Positions 1 to 11,572 of a stretch of DNA of 64,000 bases are shown piece after piece. Positions within the stretch are counted from its first letter, which is position 1; the number at the start of each line of letters is the position of its first letter. The notes under the pieces are model-generated. The model saw only the letters and a list, made by a program, of their open reading frames with translations. It was not told where the DNA came from and did not search any database. The DNA is from Macrostomum hystrix (taxonomy: Eukaryota > Platyhelminthes > Macrostomidae), in NCBI GenBank assembly GCA_950097015.1, contig CATNEN010000007.1, positions 11,223,001-11,287,000 on the forward strand, written 5' to 3'. A program made the translations under genes and the position numbers.

Positions 1-1166
1 TAGAATAATACTGCAGTAGCTGATCGTCAGTGCCCGGCTGCCAATATATTGTGCAGGGTCCCCCATCCCCCATGGCAACAGGCAGCTGCTGGTGATGCGC
101 ATGATGCATGCAGGTGGCAATTATTATTAAATTGCAGGAATTTGGAGGTAAAACATAGAACTGCCGGGTTATATGAGCCCGCGATCTAAGCTGTAGTCTT
201 TTGCATCAATAACTCTAGCTACGCCCAGACATTTTGGCTAATTATTAGGGTTGAGGGCATCACTCGACCAGCATCGCAGTTAACTTGTTGAGCTTTTTGC
301 TTAGTCTTCTACTGAAGGTAGCTAGTATATTGAAAATCTTAAATCATTTGGTGCAGTTCGCTAAGCTTTACTACGAGAATAAACTGTCACTGAGTCCTGA
401 CACGCACGGATGCTGTTGCAACCCAAAAAGTGAAAAATCTGAATTGAATTCATGGTTTCAAGGATTTTATTTAGGCGCAACGTGTTGTGGTGAGAATGAG
501 ATCATGCAGTCTCCTTTGTATCCTCCTGGTGAGGAGCGACGGGGTTTGCTCCGAGCTTATCTCTCTGAAAGAACCAAGGGCTAGTGGCATGAAGAGCATC
601 ATTGAAGTTACTGTTTTCCTGTTCCAGTGCGCAGCCTGAGCAGCTGTAAGCAGCCTTTGGAAGCGCCGCAATAGCTGCGGCCTTGCTGGTGGCTGTACAT
701 CTGGCACAACTAGACTTGGTGTTTTTCGTTAAATAAAACCCTCTGTAAGGGCATTCCGCGTATCCAGAGTTGCTTGGCGCACTTTTACCTATATGGCGCA
801 GACCTGAGTTGAGAAGAGATTTAAGATTGTTAAATCTTTATTTCAAGCCATTTTACGTTTTCTTCATTGTAAAATTATAACAATCAGCAATTAGTGATAG
901 TCTTTAGGTGATTGATAGACTCAACAGTTTTTTTCTAAAAAACAACACAATTCTTTCATTCTGAACCGAGAAACCAGGCTTAATTGCACTTGCTTAGTTT
1001 GCAATTTGAAAGGTTTTTAAGTGCACAAAAAGTTTAAACAAAATTTTATTCCTTTGCTCCAAACTGTTAGTTGTCTGTGCAAAAGACACATCACCTTTCA
1101 TTTTAAAAGAATATTTTTTGACTATGGAAGAATTATTTTAGTTCAATTTATAATGCTGCGGTATGA
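1..1166. other. AT-rich non-coding stretch at left edge
   Basis: I see no coding exon on either strand; the open frames are short and resemble no family. The first 150 bases end in an ATT-trinucleotide run, as many SINE tails do, but no head is visible. The base composition is much more AT-rich than the region around 12 kb or 50 kb. Confidence 0.5.
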
Positions 1167-1184
1167 GAAGTTTCTAGAAAATTC
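1167..1184 (+). promoter_or_regulatory. Perfect four-unit heat-shock element
   Basis: The bases read GAAgtTTCtaGAAaaTTC, four alternating inverted GAA/TTC pentamers with no mismatch. This is the binding site of an HSF1 trimer. It lies about 190 bp upstream of a TATA box and 1.26 kb upstream of the start codon of the Hsp90 co-chaperone gene AHSA1, a gene expected to respond to heat. The match is seen directly; regulation of AHSA1 is inferred. Confidence 0.7.
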
Positions 1185-1355
1185 TCCACTTACGAGTACG
1201 AGTGCCAAACAAACATTTCATTGAATATTTTAGCACGCTCTTGAACTGCAAGCGTAGAATCTCTGTAGTACGATGTTTAAGAGCACTCATGTGATTTTTC
1301 TCGCATATAGCATTAAGCATTCACCTGGATAAAATATCTGCTATTGCCATGAGCA

Positions 1356-1361
1356 TATAAA
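1356..1361 (+). promoter_or_regulatory. TATA box, candidate AHSA1 promoter
   Basis: TATAAA lies in an AT-rich context, with pyrimidine-rich CTCTCATTCAACTC starting about 25 bases downstream as a plausible initiation region. The spacing to the heat-shock element upstream resembles animal heat-shock promoters. AT-rich DNA yields TATAAA by chance, so the call depends on the nearby element and the gene downstream. A leader exon and one 5' intron before 2431 would be needed. Confidence 0.4.
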
Positions 1362-2430
1362 TTAAAATTGCCTTTCGTCTCTCATTCAACTCAATCATTT
1401 GTCAATCAAGTCAATCAAGTCAATCAAGACAATCAAGTCAATCATTTTATCACAAGCTAGCTAGCTAATGTAGGCGTAGCAATTGTTATGTAAAGCTAGC
1501 TACTCGATTCTACTGTCTTGAATAAAAGTGTAGGCCTAGCTATGGTAGCCTATTGATCGATCATCGATCAGTCTCCGATGGCCATACCACATACTAGTAA
1601 ATAAGAAATAGAATAAAACTAAGCATATGTTGCTTAAGTTAGCCTACAAGACATACTTAAGACGTTCAGAGTTAAGTAATTTTATTGTAGGTCTAATAGG
1701 ACTTTAGATCCCAATATCCCAAGATCAGAGTTTAGCAATTAAAATTTTTATTTATCTGAGTAAACTTCAGAGTACAGTTCCTAGTTCTATCTTCTGAGAA
1801 TTATCCTTAGTATGTTGCTTACTTTTCTTTTTATTAATTTGTTGTTCAGTAAATAGTTTTGGGTATTTCATTTTTGACTGTCCACAATATACAAGACATG
1901 CATTTGTGTTATATTAGACTAATTTAGGAAATAGTCTAACATTAAATATAAGTCCATATCATTCTTAAAATTGTTTCTTATGTAGGCCAAACTACTATTA
2001 ACAGCTATTCTTGAATTTTTTGTCATGACTCTAGCTAAGTTTAACCAAAAAATATGTTATTTATTTGGCTAGTATATTCTTAAATATATTTTGATAGTAC
2101 ATTTTTAAGTCAAATTCTTTATCACCTCTGCCTCTTGTTTGGTTTTTTGAATGGCAATACATGAATGTTGAAATTGGCACTATTAAGACATATTTAGCTT
2201 ACCTACGTTATCTGTGTGCCTGTGTTTTCAGGAGTCAACAGAATGGGCAGCAATGCATTGCCTCATTGCTGGCTGAAGGTCTACTGTCACTAGTAATATA
2301 TTAAACTCTTGCTAATAGTAGCTCTGTGTTTTGTCATACTTTTGTCTAGTGTACATGTCTGCTTCTCATATTCATAAGAATAATTATAATAAGCATAACT
2401 CAAGTGTACTAATTCTGTGTTCCACTGCAG
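1362..2430. other. AT-rich presumed leader/first-intron region of AHSA1
   Basis: There is no coding signal. A short run of TCAATCAAG units lies near 1395-1445. Around 2205-2290 a stretch resembles one at 28940-29000 (both contain TATCTGTGTGC, then TCAGGA, then GGCTG and ACTGTCAC), so a decayed dispersed repeat is likely. An acceptor-like TTCCACTGCAG ends at 2430, eighteen bases before the AHSA1 start codon. It could serve cis- or spliced-leader trans-splicing. Confidence 0.45.
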
Positions 2431-2447
2431 CCTCTGCAGACTCAGTA

Positions 2448-4453
2448 ATGGCTAAGTGGGGCGAAGGCGATCCTCGCTGGATAGTGGAGGAGCGGGCGGA
2501 TGCCAAGAATGTGAACAACTGGCACTGGACTGAGAAGAATGCCACGCAGTGGTCCAAGGACAAGCTGCGCCAGCTGCTGGTCGGCTTCAAGGTCGCTGAG
2601 GACGGCAGCTTCGAATTTCGCATAGCCGACATGTCGAAATGCGATGGCGAGGCGACGGCGAACAATCGCAAGGCCAAGCTGATCTTCTTCTACGAGTGGA
2701 CCATTACGCTGGACTGGGAGGGCCAGCTGCTTGGTGGAGACAACAAGACCAAGTACAAGGGCAAGGTCGAGGTTATTAACCTGTCTGAGGAGAACAGCGC
2801 CGATGAGATCGACATGGACGTGTCTGTGGACTCCAGCTCCAACGATGCGTACAAGCTGAAGGAACTGGTGCGGCGTCAGGTTGTTCCAAAACTGCAGTCT
2901 CAGTTGGCTAAGTACATTGAGCAGCTGCGCACCGAGTTCTCTCAGGTAAGCTGCGAATCAGTGTTACTCTGCGGACCAGTAAAGTTCAAGTCTAGAGAGT
3001 TTTTAGGCCTTTCGGTTTTACGTTTTTTAAAGCATTCAGTTATAGATGCCTATGTGGCTTTGCGTGTCTCTTTGCCAGCCACTGTTACGTCTGGAGATCT
3101 GCAGGTCAGCTGCTCTCAAATCTAGAAATATGTGGGTCAGCTGCTGTCATATCTAGAAATTTGTGGGTCGGATGCTGCTCTATCTAGAGATCTGTGGGTC
3201 AGGTGCTGTCATATCTAGAGATCTGTAGGTCAGCTGCTGCCATATCTAGAAATCTGTGGGTCAGGTGCTGTCATAGCCAGAGATCTGTGGGTCAGTTTGA
3301 GACTGTTCAGCACGCCTCCATTTCTCATTTCCAGGACCTGATCCTGCCGACCAAGGGCGACACGAGCCGACCGGCTCCGGCCACCACAGCAGTAGCTCCA
3401 CCGGTGGTGCACGATCGAACTGTCATCGGCGGCGGCAGCGGCAGCGGTGGCAGCGCGAAGGCTGCATCGACCGAGTCGTCGGACCGCTTGGCCACGAAAA
3501 AGTTGACCTTCAAGGAGGAGTTCTACTGCTCGCCAGACGATCTGTTTCGCGTCTTCACCCAGCAGCACCTGGTGGCGGCATTCGTCCGGGCCCACGCATC
3601 TGTGGACGCCCGAGAAGGCGGCGAGTTCAGTCTATGCGATGGCTCCATCACCGGCTTCTTTGACGAGCTGGTGAGTCTGACCTGGGCGGCCTTAGTCATT
3701 TAATCGCTCATCACAGGTCTTTTACCAAGTTACTGAAGTCTCTTCATTTTGATTTCAAATCTGCTTAGTCAGTCGTGAGTCCTGTTCCAAGGCTCTCATT
3801 AAACTCGTGCTTACCCCCAGAGAGTAATAATCATTGGGGACATCAATCAGTCACTAATCAAATTTGTCCTCAGTGGATCATTATCCCTGTCCTCAGTGGA
3901 TCATTATCACTGTCCTCAGTGGATCATTATCACTGTCCTCAGTGGATCATTATCACTGTCCTCAGTGGATCATTATCACTGTCCTCAGTGGATCCTTATC
4001 ACTGTCCTCAGTGGATCATTATCCCTGTCCTCAGTGGATCATTATCCCTGTCCTCAGTGGATCATTATCACTGTCCTCAGTGGATCATTATCCCTGTCCT
4101 CAGTGGATCATTATTACTGTCCTCAGTGGATCATTATCCCTGTCGTCAGTCACTAATCACACTAGTCTATATATAAGCCGTTTATCAGTTCATTTGCTCA
4201 AAATATACGAGCTACCGCTCGATTCCAGCTGCCGCCGGACCGCCTGGTGATGCGCTGGCGCCACCGGAAGTGGCCAGCCGGGCACCACTCGGTGTGCGAG
4301 CTCAACTTCCGGCCTAGCGACGGCGGCACCCGGCTGGAGCTGGTTCAGACCCAGGTGCCGGAGAAGGAGGTGGACTTCACCCGCAACAGCTGGCAGGAGT
4401 ACTACTTCAAGGCCATCAAACAGACCTTCGGCTACGGCGGCAAGCTCTTCTGA
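2448..4453 (+). CDS. AHSA1: Activator of Hsp90 ATPase (Aha1/AHSA1)
   Basis: This is the cytosolic co-chaperone that binds Hsp90 and stimulates its ATPase. Coding exons are 2448-2945, 3335-3670 and 4229-4453, all joined in phase 0, giving 352 residues against about 338 in human. The N-terminal domain begins MAKWGEGDPRWIVEERAD and keeps the NxNNWHW motif (residues 21-27) and the RKxK motif in NNRKAKLIFFYEW. Exon 2 adds a long Pro/Ala/Gly/Ser linker (about 176-221), longer than in vertebrates, before the C-terminal AHSA1 domain, which ends in KQTFGYGGKLF. The ATG at 2448 was chosen because homology begins exactly there; the open frame extends further upstream without similarity. Both introns carry minisatellites. 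Heat-shock control is suggested by the element at 1167. Confidence 0.95.
3105..3300. repeat. 31-bp minisatellite in AHSA1 intron 1
   Basis: There are about six diverged copies of a unit containing GTCATATCTAGAGATCTGTG followed by GGTCAG. The array lies wholly between donor 2946 and acceptor 3334. Confidence 0.8.
3866..4150. repeat. 23-bp minisatellite in AHSA1 intron 2
   Basis: There are about twelve copies of a unit starting TCCTCAGTGGATCATTATCA. Variants are single-base, mainly CAC versus CCC. The array leaves all three forward frames open, but it lies between two well-supported exons and is intronic. Confidence 0.9.
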
Positions 4454-5250
4454 TTGGCCAGAAAGCCTCTGATGGGGACAGTTAAGAGAAGCGACATTGT
4501 TAATGAATTTGCCCATTGTTTAGACCTATAGCCCGAGCATATGAACTGTGGAGCGCATGAGTTCTGTCCTAGAATCCTGACTTGCGCTGCGGTTCGCTTT
4601 TCTTTCTGTTCTATTCTATGACTTGTGTTGAGCAGTCTCTGAGTTATAGCGCGACCTCCTGCGATCTGCTAGCAATCTTATTTACTAGCGGCAAGCAGCT
4701 CACCCAGACTATTACTGTTCGCCTATCCATAAGTAGAATATAAAAATATGCTTTTAAATGCTAGACTCTACTGTCAAGTAGTATGCATTGAATAATTCAA
4801 CACTGCAACAAAAACTTGTGAGTTTATTGCCCAATTTCACATTCTCTATTGATTCTAAAGTACACGAGAACTATTTTAAGCTTGAGCGAAAAGTACACTG
4901 GGTCAGCAAAAATTGAGCAGGTAAATTCAAATGGATTGCTCTTGCATTTGGAGTTCGATAATTTACTCTGTTTCACAAATGCTGCTATTGATTTGTACCC
5001 TCGAATGGATTGTCCCGAGCCCCCAGCAACCACCGCGGTCTGTTATTTTCCCGAACACTTAATATGCTATTCTACTGCTTCATTTGTACTTTTGTATGCG
5101 CCAGCAAGTACATGAGCACTGCGACTATGGCTAATTTTGCTGTGTGCCTGGCTGCGCCTCTGGTTCACATTGCCTGTTCAGCCACTGCACTCCGCTGACT
5201 TGCTCATTTGTTCTCTCCGCTTTTAGATTAGGCTGGAGTCATGGCCTTCA
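4454..5250. other. AHSA1 3' region and spacer
   Basis: This is presumed 3' UTR followed by spacer. An AATATA near 4737 is the only polyadenylation-like hexamer noted. No coding exon or RNA gene is recognised. Confidence 0.4.
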
Positions 5251-5252
5251 CT

Positions 5253-5702
5253 GTGAAGAGTAAAGAGCTGCCGTCTGAGCACTGTAATTAGGATGAGCTG
5301 CAGTCTGAGCACTGTAACTGGGATGCGCTGCAGTCTGAGCACTGTAACTGGGATGAGCTGCCGTCTGAGCACTGTGACTGGGATGAGCTGAAGTCTGAGC
5401 ACTGTAACTGGGATGAGCTGCAGTCTGAGCACTGTAACTGGGATGAGCTGCAGTCTGAGCACTGTAACTGGGATGAGCTGCCGTCTGAGCACTGTAACTG
5501 GGATGAGCTGAAGTCTGAGCACTGTAACTGGGATGAGCTGCAGTCTGAGCACTGTAACTGGGATGAGCTGCCGTCTGAGCACTGTAACTGGGATGAGCTG
5601 CCGTCTGAGCACTGTAACTGGGATGAGCTGCCGTCTGAGCACTGTAACTGGGATGAGCTGCAGTGTGAGCACTGTAACTGGGATGAGCTGCCGTCTGAGC
5701 AC
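5253..5702. repeat. 30-bp minisatellite upstream of the carrier gene
   Basis: There are about fifteen copies of a unit starting CACTGTAACTGGGATGAGCT. They differ mainly at one site (GCAG, GCCG or GAAG). The reverse strand is open as a 159-residue frame of LQLIPVTVLR-type repeats, with no sign of being a gene. Confidence 0.92.
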
Positions 5703-5829
5703 GAGCGTATTATAATTAGCCTCTCAAAAACCCATTATTGAGTTTCAGTTTTTCCCCTATCTCCCTCCTTATGCAGTGTTAATATGCTCAAAGCCCTTAA
5801 TCCACGCGGTCCTTGCAGGACTGTCGGTC

Positions 5830-8106
5830 ATGTCGCCACCACCAGCCACAGACGGCCAAAAGAAGCCGGCCGATTCGACAGAATCCGAGCGGGTCCGCAT
5901 CGCCCGCCTGTTCCGCCAGCTGGACAAGGACGGTGACGGCCGCGTCAACGCCTCGGAGCTGAGCGCTGCCCTGAAGCAGCAGTATGGCCAGAAGGCCAAG
6001 CGCCTGGAGGCCGCCGAGCGGGTCATCCAGGCCAGCGACTCGAACGCTGACTCCGGCCTGGACCTAGACGAGTTCGTCAAATACGTCACCGAGCAGAACC
6101 AGCGCCTCCGGCTGGCATTCAAGGAGCTTGACAAGAACAAAGACGACCGCATCGATGCCGAGGAGATTCAGGCCGCCATGCTGGAGCTGGGCATCCGGCT
6201 GGACCAGGCCGACGCTGAGCAGTTGCTCAAGAAGCTGGACAAAGACGGCTCGCTCAGCATCAACTATGAGGTGGGGCACCACTCACCTGACTCACCTGTC
6301 ATCTTACAGCACTCTCACACACCTGTCATCTGACAGCCCACACACACCTGACACACCTTCCGTCTGACAGCCCTATCAACTGACACACCTGTCATATCTC
6401 ACCCAGTTGTCAAGTGCCCTGCACTGCTGTCAGCGGTGCATACCAGCGGATCTGGGTCCTGTCTGTTGCTGAAAATATCTTCGCTCGATCCATCCCGATG
6501 AATATTTTTCTGTTGTCTTTGGGTGTACTTTCATTTTCCCCACCCCGGCATCTCGCAGGAGTGGCGCGACTTCCTGCTGCTGACCGGGCGCCACTCGGTC
6601 AACGAGATCTTCAAGCTGATGCGGCACGCCTCGAGCTTTGACATCGGCGAGAGCTTCGTGATCCCAGACGACTACACGCCGGAGGAGCGGCAGTCCGGCG
6701 TGGCCTGGAAGACGCTCGTGTCCGGCGGCGTGGCCGGCGCCGTCTCCCGCAGCGCCACTGCGCCGCTGGACCGCCTGAAGGTGGCCTGGCAGGCCAGCGC
6801 CGGCTCCAAGGACAGCCACGGCGCCAAGGCGTCGATGTGGCGCGGCATCTCCGGCATGGTGAAGGAGGGCGGCGTGGCCAGCCTGTGGCGCGGCAACGGC
6901 GTCAACTGCATCAAGATTGCGCCGGAGTCCGCGATCAAGTTCCTGGCCTACGAGAGTTACAAGAGCCTCCTGGTTGGCGACTCGAAGCGGCCTGTGAGTC
7001 CGCGGCTTCTGGCCTTTAGTCTATTCATTGCGGTGCTAAATCCAATGTCTGCTGTGACCTCTAGTTTATCCTGTCAATATCCCAGATCCCCAGGTAGACC
7101 TGTCAATAGCCCTGATCCCCACGTTTATGCTGTCAAAATCCCTCATCCCTAGGTTTATCCTGGCTACAATACCCCAGATCCACAGGTAGATTCTGGCTAC
7201 AATACCCCAGATCCTCAGGTAGATCCTGGCTACAATACCCCAGATCCTCAGGTAGATCCTGGCTACAATACCCCAGATCCTCAGGTAGATCCTGGCTACA
7301 ATACCCCAGATCCTCAGGTAGATCCTGGCTACAATACCCCAGATCCTCAGGTAGATCCTGGCTACAATACCCCAGATCCCCAGGTAGATCCTGGCTACAA
7401 TACCCCAGATCCCCAGGTAGATTCTGGCCTAGCTTTCCCTAGATCCCCACGTAGACTCTGTCCAAACTGTCGCGAACCCCACGCAGATCCTGCCAGAAAG
7501 CCTCTAATCAGTTTCCATGCTAATATTTAAAATGCCTTCCAGGTGCAGCTGTACGAGAAGTTCATCGCGGGCGCCCTGGCCGGGGCCACAGCGCAGACGC
7601 TGATCTACCCGCTGGAGGTGCTGAAGACGCGCATGTGCCTGCGCAAGACCGGGCAGTACTCCTCCCTGTTCGACTGCGCCCGCAAGGTGTACGCTGAGGG
7701 CGGCGCAGCCATCTTCTACCGAGGCTACGTGCCCAACATGCTGGGGATCCTGCCCTACGCCGGCATCGACCTGGCCCTGTACGAGACCTTCAAGCAAAGC
7801 TACCAGCGGTGGCGCGGCCAAGACAGCGGCAGTCCGCCAATCTACGTGTCCCTGCTGGCTGGCGCTGTGTCCTCAGTGTGCGGCCAGGTGGCCACCTACC
7901 CGCTGGCCCTAGTTCGCACCAAGCTGCAGGCCCGCAGCGGTGGAGGCGGCGGCCTGACCAGCATGTTCACGGACATCCTCAAGCGCGAGGGCTTCGGCGG
8001 CCTCTACCGCGGCATGGGGCCGAACATGCTGAAGGTCATCCCGGCTGTGAGCATTTCCTACGCCACCTTTGATGAGATGCGACGCCGGCTAGGCCTGATG
8101 AATTGA
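5830..8106 (+). CDS. Calcium-binding mitochondrial carrier SCaMC (ATP-Mg/phosphate carrier)
   Basis: This inner-membrane carrier exchanges ATP-Mg for phosphate under calcium control. Coding exons are 5830-6270, 6559-6993 and 7543-8106, all phase 0, giving 479 residues (human SCaMC-2 about 469). Four EF-hands lie at residues 32-43, 70-81, 101-112 and 137-148. All keep Asp at position 1 and Glu at position 12, and EF4 is split by intron 1. Three carrier repeats follow, with signatures PLDRLK, PLEVLK and PLALVR, and RWRGNGVN-type and YRGYVPNM loops. The start follows an acceptor (CCTTGCAG at 5811-5818), so an untranslated leader exon or trans-splicing is likely. Intron 2 holds a 33-bp array. The paralogue within SLC25A23/24/25/41 cannot be assigned. 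Confidence 0.95.
7150..7430. repeat. 33-bp minisatellite in carrier intron 2
   Basis: There are about eight copies of a unit starting TACAATACCCCAGATCCTCA. The central copies are identical and the edges are decayed. It lies between donor 6994 and acceptor 7542. Confidence 0.9.
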
Positions 8107-8175
8107 GGACATGACCTGCTTCCTCTGCGCTTGTTTGTTTTGTATTTGATTTTGAATTCGCGCCGAAAATTTTAA

Positions 8176-8181
8176 AATAAA
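8176..8181 (+). terminator. Polyadenylation signal of the carrier gene
   Basis: AATAAA lies 70 bases after the stop codon at 8104-8106, in an A-rich context. Confidence 0.6.
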
Positions 8182-8936
8182 ACAAAAGCCCGTAATATAT
8201 GTGGGCTATTTATACTCAGTTTTACATTCAGTCACTAAAAGTTAATCATATTTCCTTGAGTTACAACAAATTTGTTATACTAGCATTTTGGCGCGAATTC
8301 AAAATTCGAATATAAAAACAACTTTTAGGCGTGGGAAAGGACTGGGAATAGCCGCCGAGTTTATTGACTGCCTGCAGCTGGCTGGCCATGACTGCACTTG
8401 GCTTCTACTAAGGCTGATTAAAATGGCATTACAGTTTATTGTAGCTCTTTATATAAAATAATATCTAACAATCACTAGAGATGTAACTAATATGACTGAA
8501 CAGATGTTATCTGAATGCTCTCTAATCCTATTTTAGATAGTTTTTTAATATGCTAGCGCTATTTAAATATATTTAAGATTTTTATATATTTAGCTTCTAT
8601 TTTCATTTCTGGAACTTGTTCCAGATAGCATTAAACTCATTAACTCTATTTTTTGCTAATGCTGCCAAATATTATAAGCCTAGCCTTTGCTGTTCACTGC
8701 TGACATTTCTAAGAAAATGGTTGTATTCAGGCACAAACAGGTGCTCATGGTGTATTTTAAGCATTGGGTTGTTATCAGGGTGGGCATTAATTGATTGATG
8801 CTACATAGATTTGTGTTACACGACCGCTGCTGTTGTTGTTTTCGCTTGTTTTTGTTTTAGTTGTTTTAGTTGTTGGGGGCTTACCCGCCAGGTAGACCTC
8901 GAAGTGCCAGTCAGGGAGGGGACAAGCGATGTAGTG
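8182..8936. other. AT-rich spacer
   Basis: No gene is seen on either strand. The only structure noted is low-complexity GTTGTTTTAGTTGTTTTAG near 8855-8875. Confidence 0.4.
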
Positions 8937-8937
8937 T

Positions 8938-9703
8938 CGCACTGCTCATGCAGTGCTCATGCAGTGTGATACTGCTCATGCACTGCTCATGCAGTGTGAT
9001 ACTGCTCATGCACTGCTCATGCAGTGTGATACTGCTCATGCAGTGCTCATGCAGTGTGATACTGCTCATGCAGTGTGATACTGCTCATGCAGTGTGATAC
9101 TGCTCATGCAGTGTGATACTGCTCATGCAGTGTGATACTGCTCATGCAGTGTGATACTGCTCATGCAGTGTGATACTGCTCATGCAGTGCTCATGCAGTG
9201 TGATACTGCTCATGCAGTGTGATACTGCTCATGCAGTGTGATACTGCTCATGCAGTGTGATACTGCTCATGCAGTGTGATACTGCTCATGCAGTGCTCAT
9301 GCAGTGTGATACTGCTCATGCAGTGTGATACTGCTCATGCAGTGTGATACTGCTCATGCAGTGTGATACTGCTCATGCAGTGTGATACTGCTCATGCAGT
9401 GTGATACTGCTCATGCAGTGTGATACTGCTCATGCAGTGTGATACTGCTCATGCAGTGCTCATGCAGTGTGATACTGCCCATGCAGTGTGATACTGCTCA
9501 TGCAGTGCTCATGCAGTGTGATAATGCTCATGCAGTGCTCATGCAGTGTGATACTGCTCATGCAGTGTGATACTGCCCATGCAGTGCTCATGCAGTGTGA
9601 TACTGCTCATGCAGTGTGATACTGCTCATGCAGTGCTCATGCAGTGTGATACTGCTCATGCAGTGTGATACTGCTCATGCAGTGCTCATGCAGTGTGATA
9701 CTG
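8938..9703. repeat. 19-bp minisatellite with 30-bp variants
   Basis: The basic unit is TGATACTGCTCATGCAGTG. Some copies carry an extra CTCATGCAGTG, giving 30 bp, so the array is a mixture of two related periods. Rare point variants (CCCATG, ATAATG) cluster near 9480-9590. Confidence 0.93.
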
Positions 9704-10366
9704 CCCTTTGAACACCGCTCAAGCAATTAGAGTTTTCTGGCCATTTCGATTTTCTTTCGAGCATCGCATGCTGAGAACTGTAGATTCGTTGCTTTCTAAG
9801 GTTTTCATTATTTCGACTGACCAAACTTGCGGGCCGTGTTTTAACAATTTTCATTTTCTCCACGCTGGGCCATCGGGCATCGGGGCTTAAATTCGAATTT
9901 TATTCTTTCTAGCAGGCAGAAGATGATCTTCATATACTACTTACACACGCCATGCAAATGTATTCACCCTTGATATAATTTTTTCGTCTTGCTTCACACC
10001 ATCTTGCATCCACACAGTGCTATCATGTGTTGTGTCTGTTGGATTTTTACAGATTTTGGTTCTTATGCTTTTTATATTTATTTTTTTCGACGCACTCTTT
10101 AAGCCCTCCAAACCGCACTCACTGGCCTGCGCTGCCAATCTTTTCCGTCTCCTTACTGTCTAATACGAGCTATACTCTTGTGTGGCACTGTGGGCCAGAT
10201 TAACCCAGTTTTTTAACCAATTATTTATCACCATTATCAGTCCTGTAAGCCTCATTGAATTCTCCCTGTTATCTTCTTAAAATTTATTTGCTTTTCCCTA
10301 AGTAAAAAGATAAGCAAAATAGGACTCAATCTTCTGGCAGTGACAGTGTCAAAACTGAGAAGTTGG
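9704..10366. other. Spacer without recognisable gene
   Basis: This is moderately AT-rich with short open frames only. I see nothing supportable here. Confidence 0.4.
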
Positions 10367-11572
10367 AAGGGGCGGAAACTGAGGAGAGAGAAGGGTGGAA
10401 ACTGAGGAGAGAGAAGGGTGGAAACTGAGGAGAGAGAAGGGTGGAAACTGAGGAGAGAGAAGGGTGGAAACTGAGGAGAGAGAAGGGTGGAAACTGAGGA
10501 GAGAGAAGGGTGGAAACTGAGGAGAGAGAAGGGTGGAAACTGAGGAGAGAGAAGGGTGGAAACTGAGGAGAGAGAAGGGTGGAAACTGAGGAGAGAGAAG
10601 GGTGCAAAATGAGGATAGAGAAGGGTGGAAACTGAGGAGAGAGAAGGGGTGGAAACTGAGGAGAGAGAAGGGTGGAAACTGAGGAGAGAGAAGGGTGGAA
10701 ACTGAGGAGAGAGAAGGGTGGAAACTGAGGAGAGAGAAGGGTGGAAACTGAGGAGAGAGAAGGGTGGAAACTGAGGAGAGAGAAGGGTGGAAACTGAGGA
10801 GAGAGAAGGGTGGAAACTGAGGAGAGAGAAGGGGCGGAAACTGAGGAGAGAGAAGGGGTGGAAACTGAGGAGAGAGAAGGGTGGAAACTGAGGAGAGAGA
10901 AGGGTGGAAACTGAGGAGAGAGAAGGGTGGAAACTGAGGAGAGAGAAGGGTGGAAACTGAGGAGAGAGAAGGGGCGGAAACTGAGGAGAGAGAAGGGTGG
11001 AAACTGAGGAGAGAGAAGGGTGGAAACTGAGGAGAGAGAAGGGGCGGAAACTGAGGAGAGAGAAGGGGCGGAAACTGAGGAGAGAGAAGGGTGGAAACTG
11101 AGGAGAGAGAAGGGGTGGAAACTGAGGAGAGAGAAGGGTGGATACTGAGGAGAGAGAAGGGTGGAAACTGAGGAGAGAGAAGGGTGGAAACTGAGGAGAG
11201 AGAAGGGTGGAAACTGAGGAGAGAGAAGGGTGGAAACTGAGGAGAGAGAAGGGTGGAAACTGAGGAGAGAGAAGGGTGGAAATTGAGGAGAGAGAAGGGT
11301 GGATACTGAGGAGAGAGAAGGGTGGAAACTCAGGAGAGAGAAGAGGCGGAAACTGAGGAGAGAGAAGGGTGGAAACTGAGGAGAGAGAAGGGGCGGAAAC
11401 TGAGGAGAGAAGGGCGGAAACTGAGGAGAGAGAAGGGTGGAAACTGAGGAGAGAGAAGGGTGGAAACTGAGGAGAGAGAAGGGTGGATACTGAGGAGAGA
11501 GAAGGGTGGATACTGAGGAGAGAGAAGGGTGGATACTGAGGAGAGAGAAGGGTGGATACTGAGGAGAGAAGG
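10367..11572. repeat. 23-bp purine-strand minisatellite
   Basis: There are about 52 copies of a unit containing GAAACTGAGGAGAGAGAAGG. Variants are GGTGG/GGCGG and an extra G giving 24 bp. The + strand is almost entirely purine. The reverse strand is open in more than one frame (425 and 442 residues of FSLLSFHPSLSSV type), as expected from a C/T-rich repeat with no stop codons. Such frames are not evidence for a gene. Confidence 0.95.
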
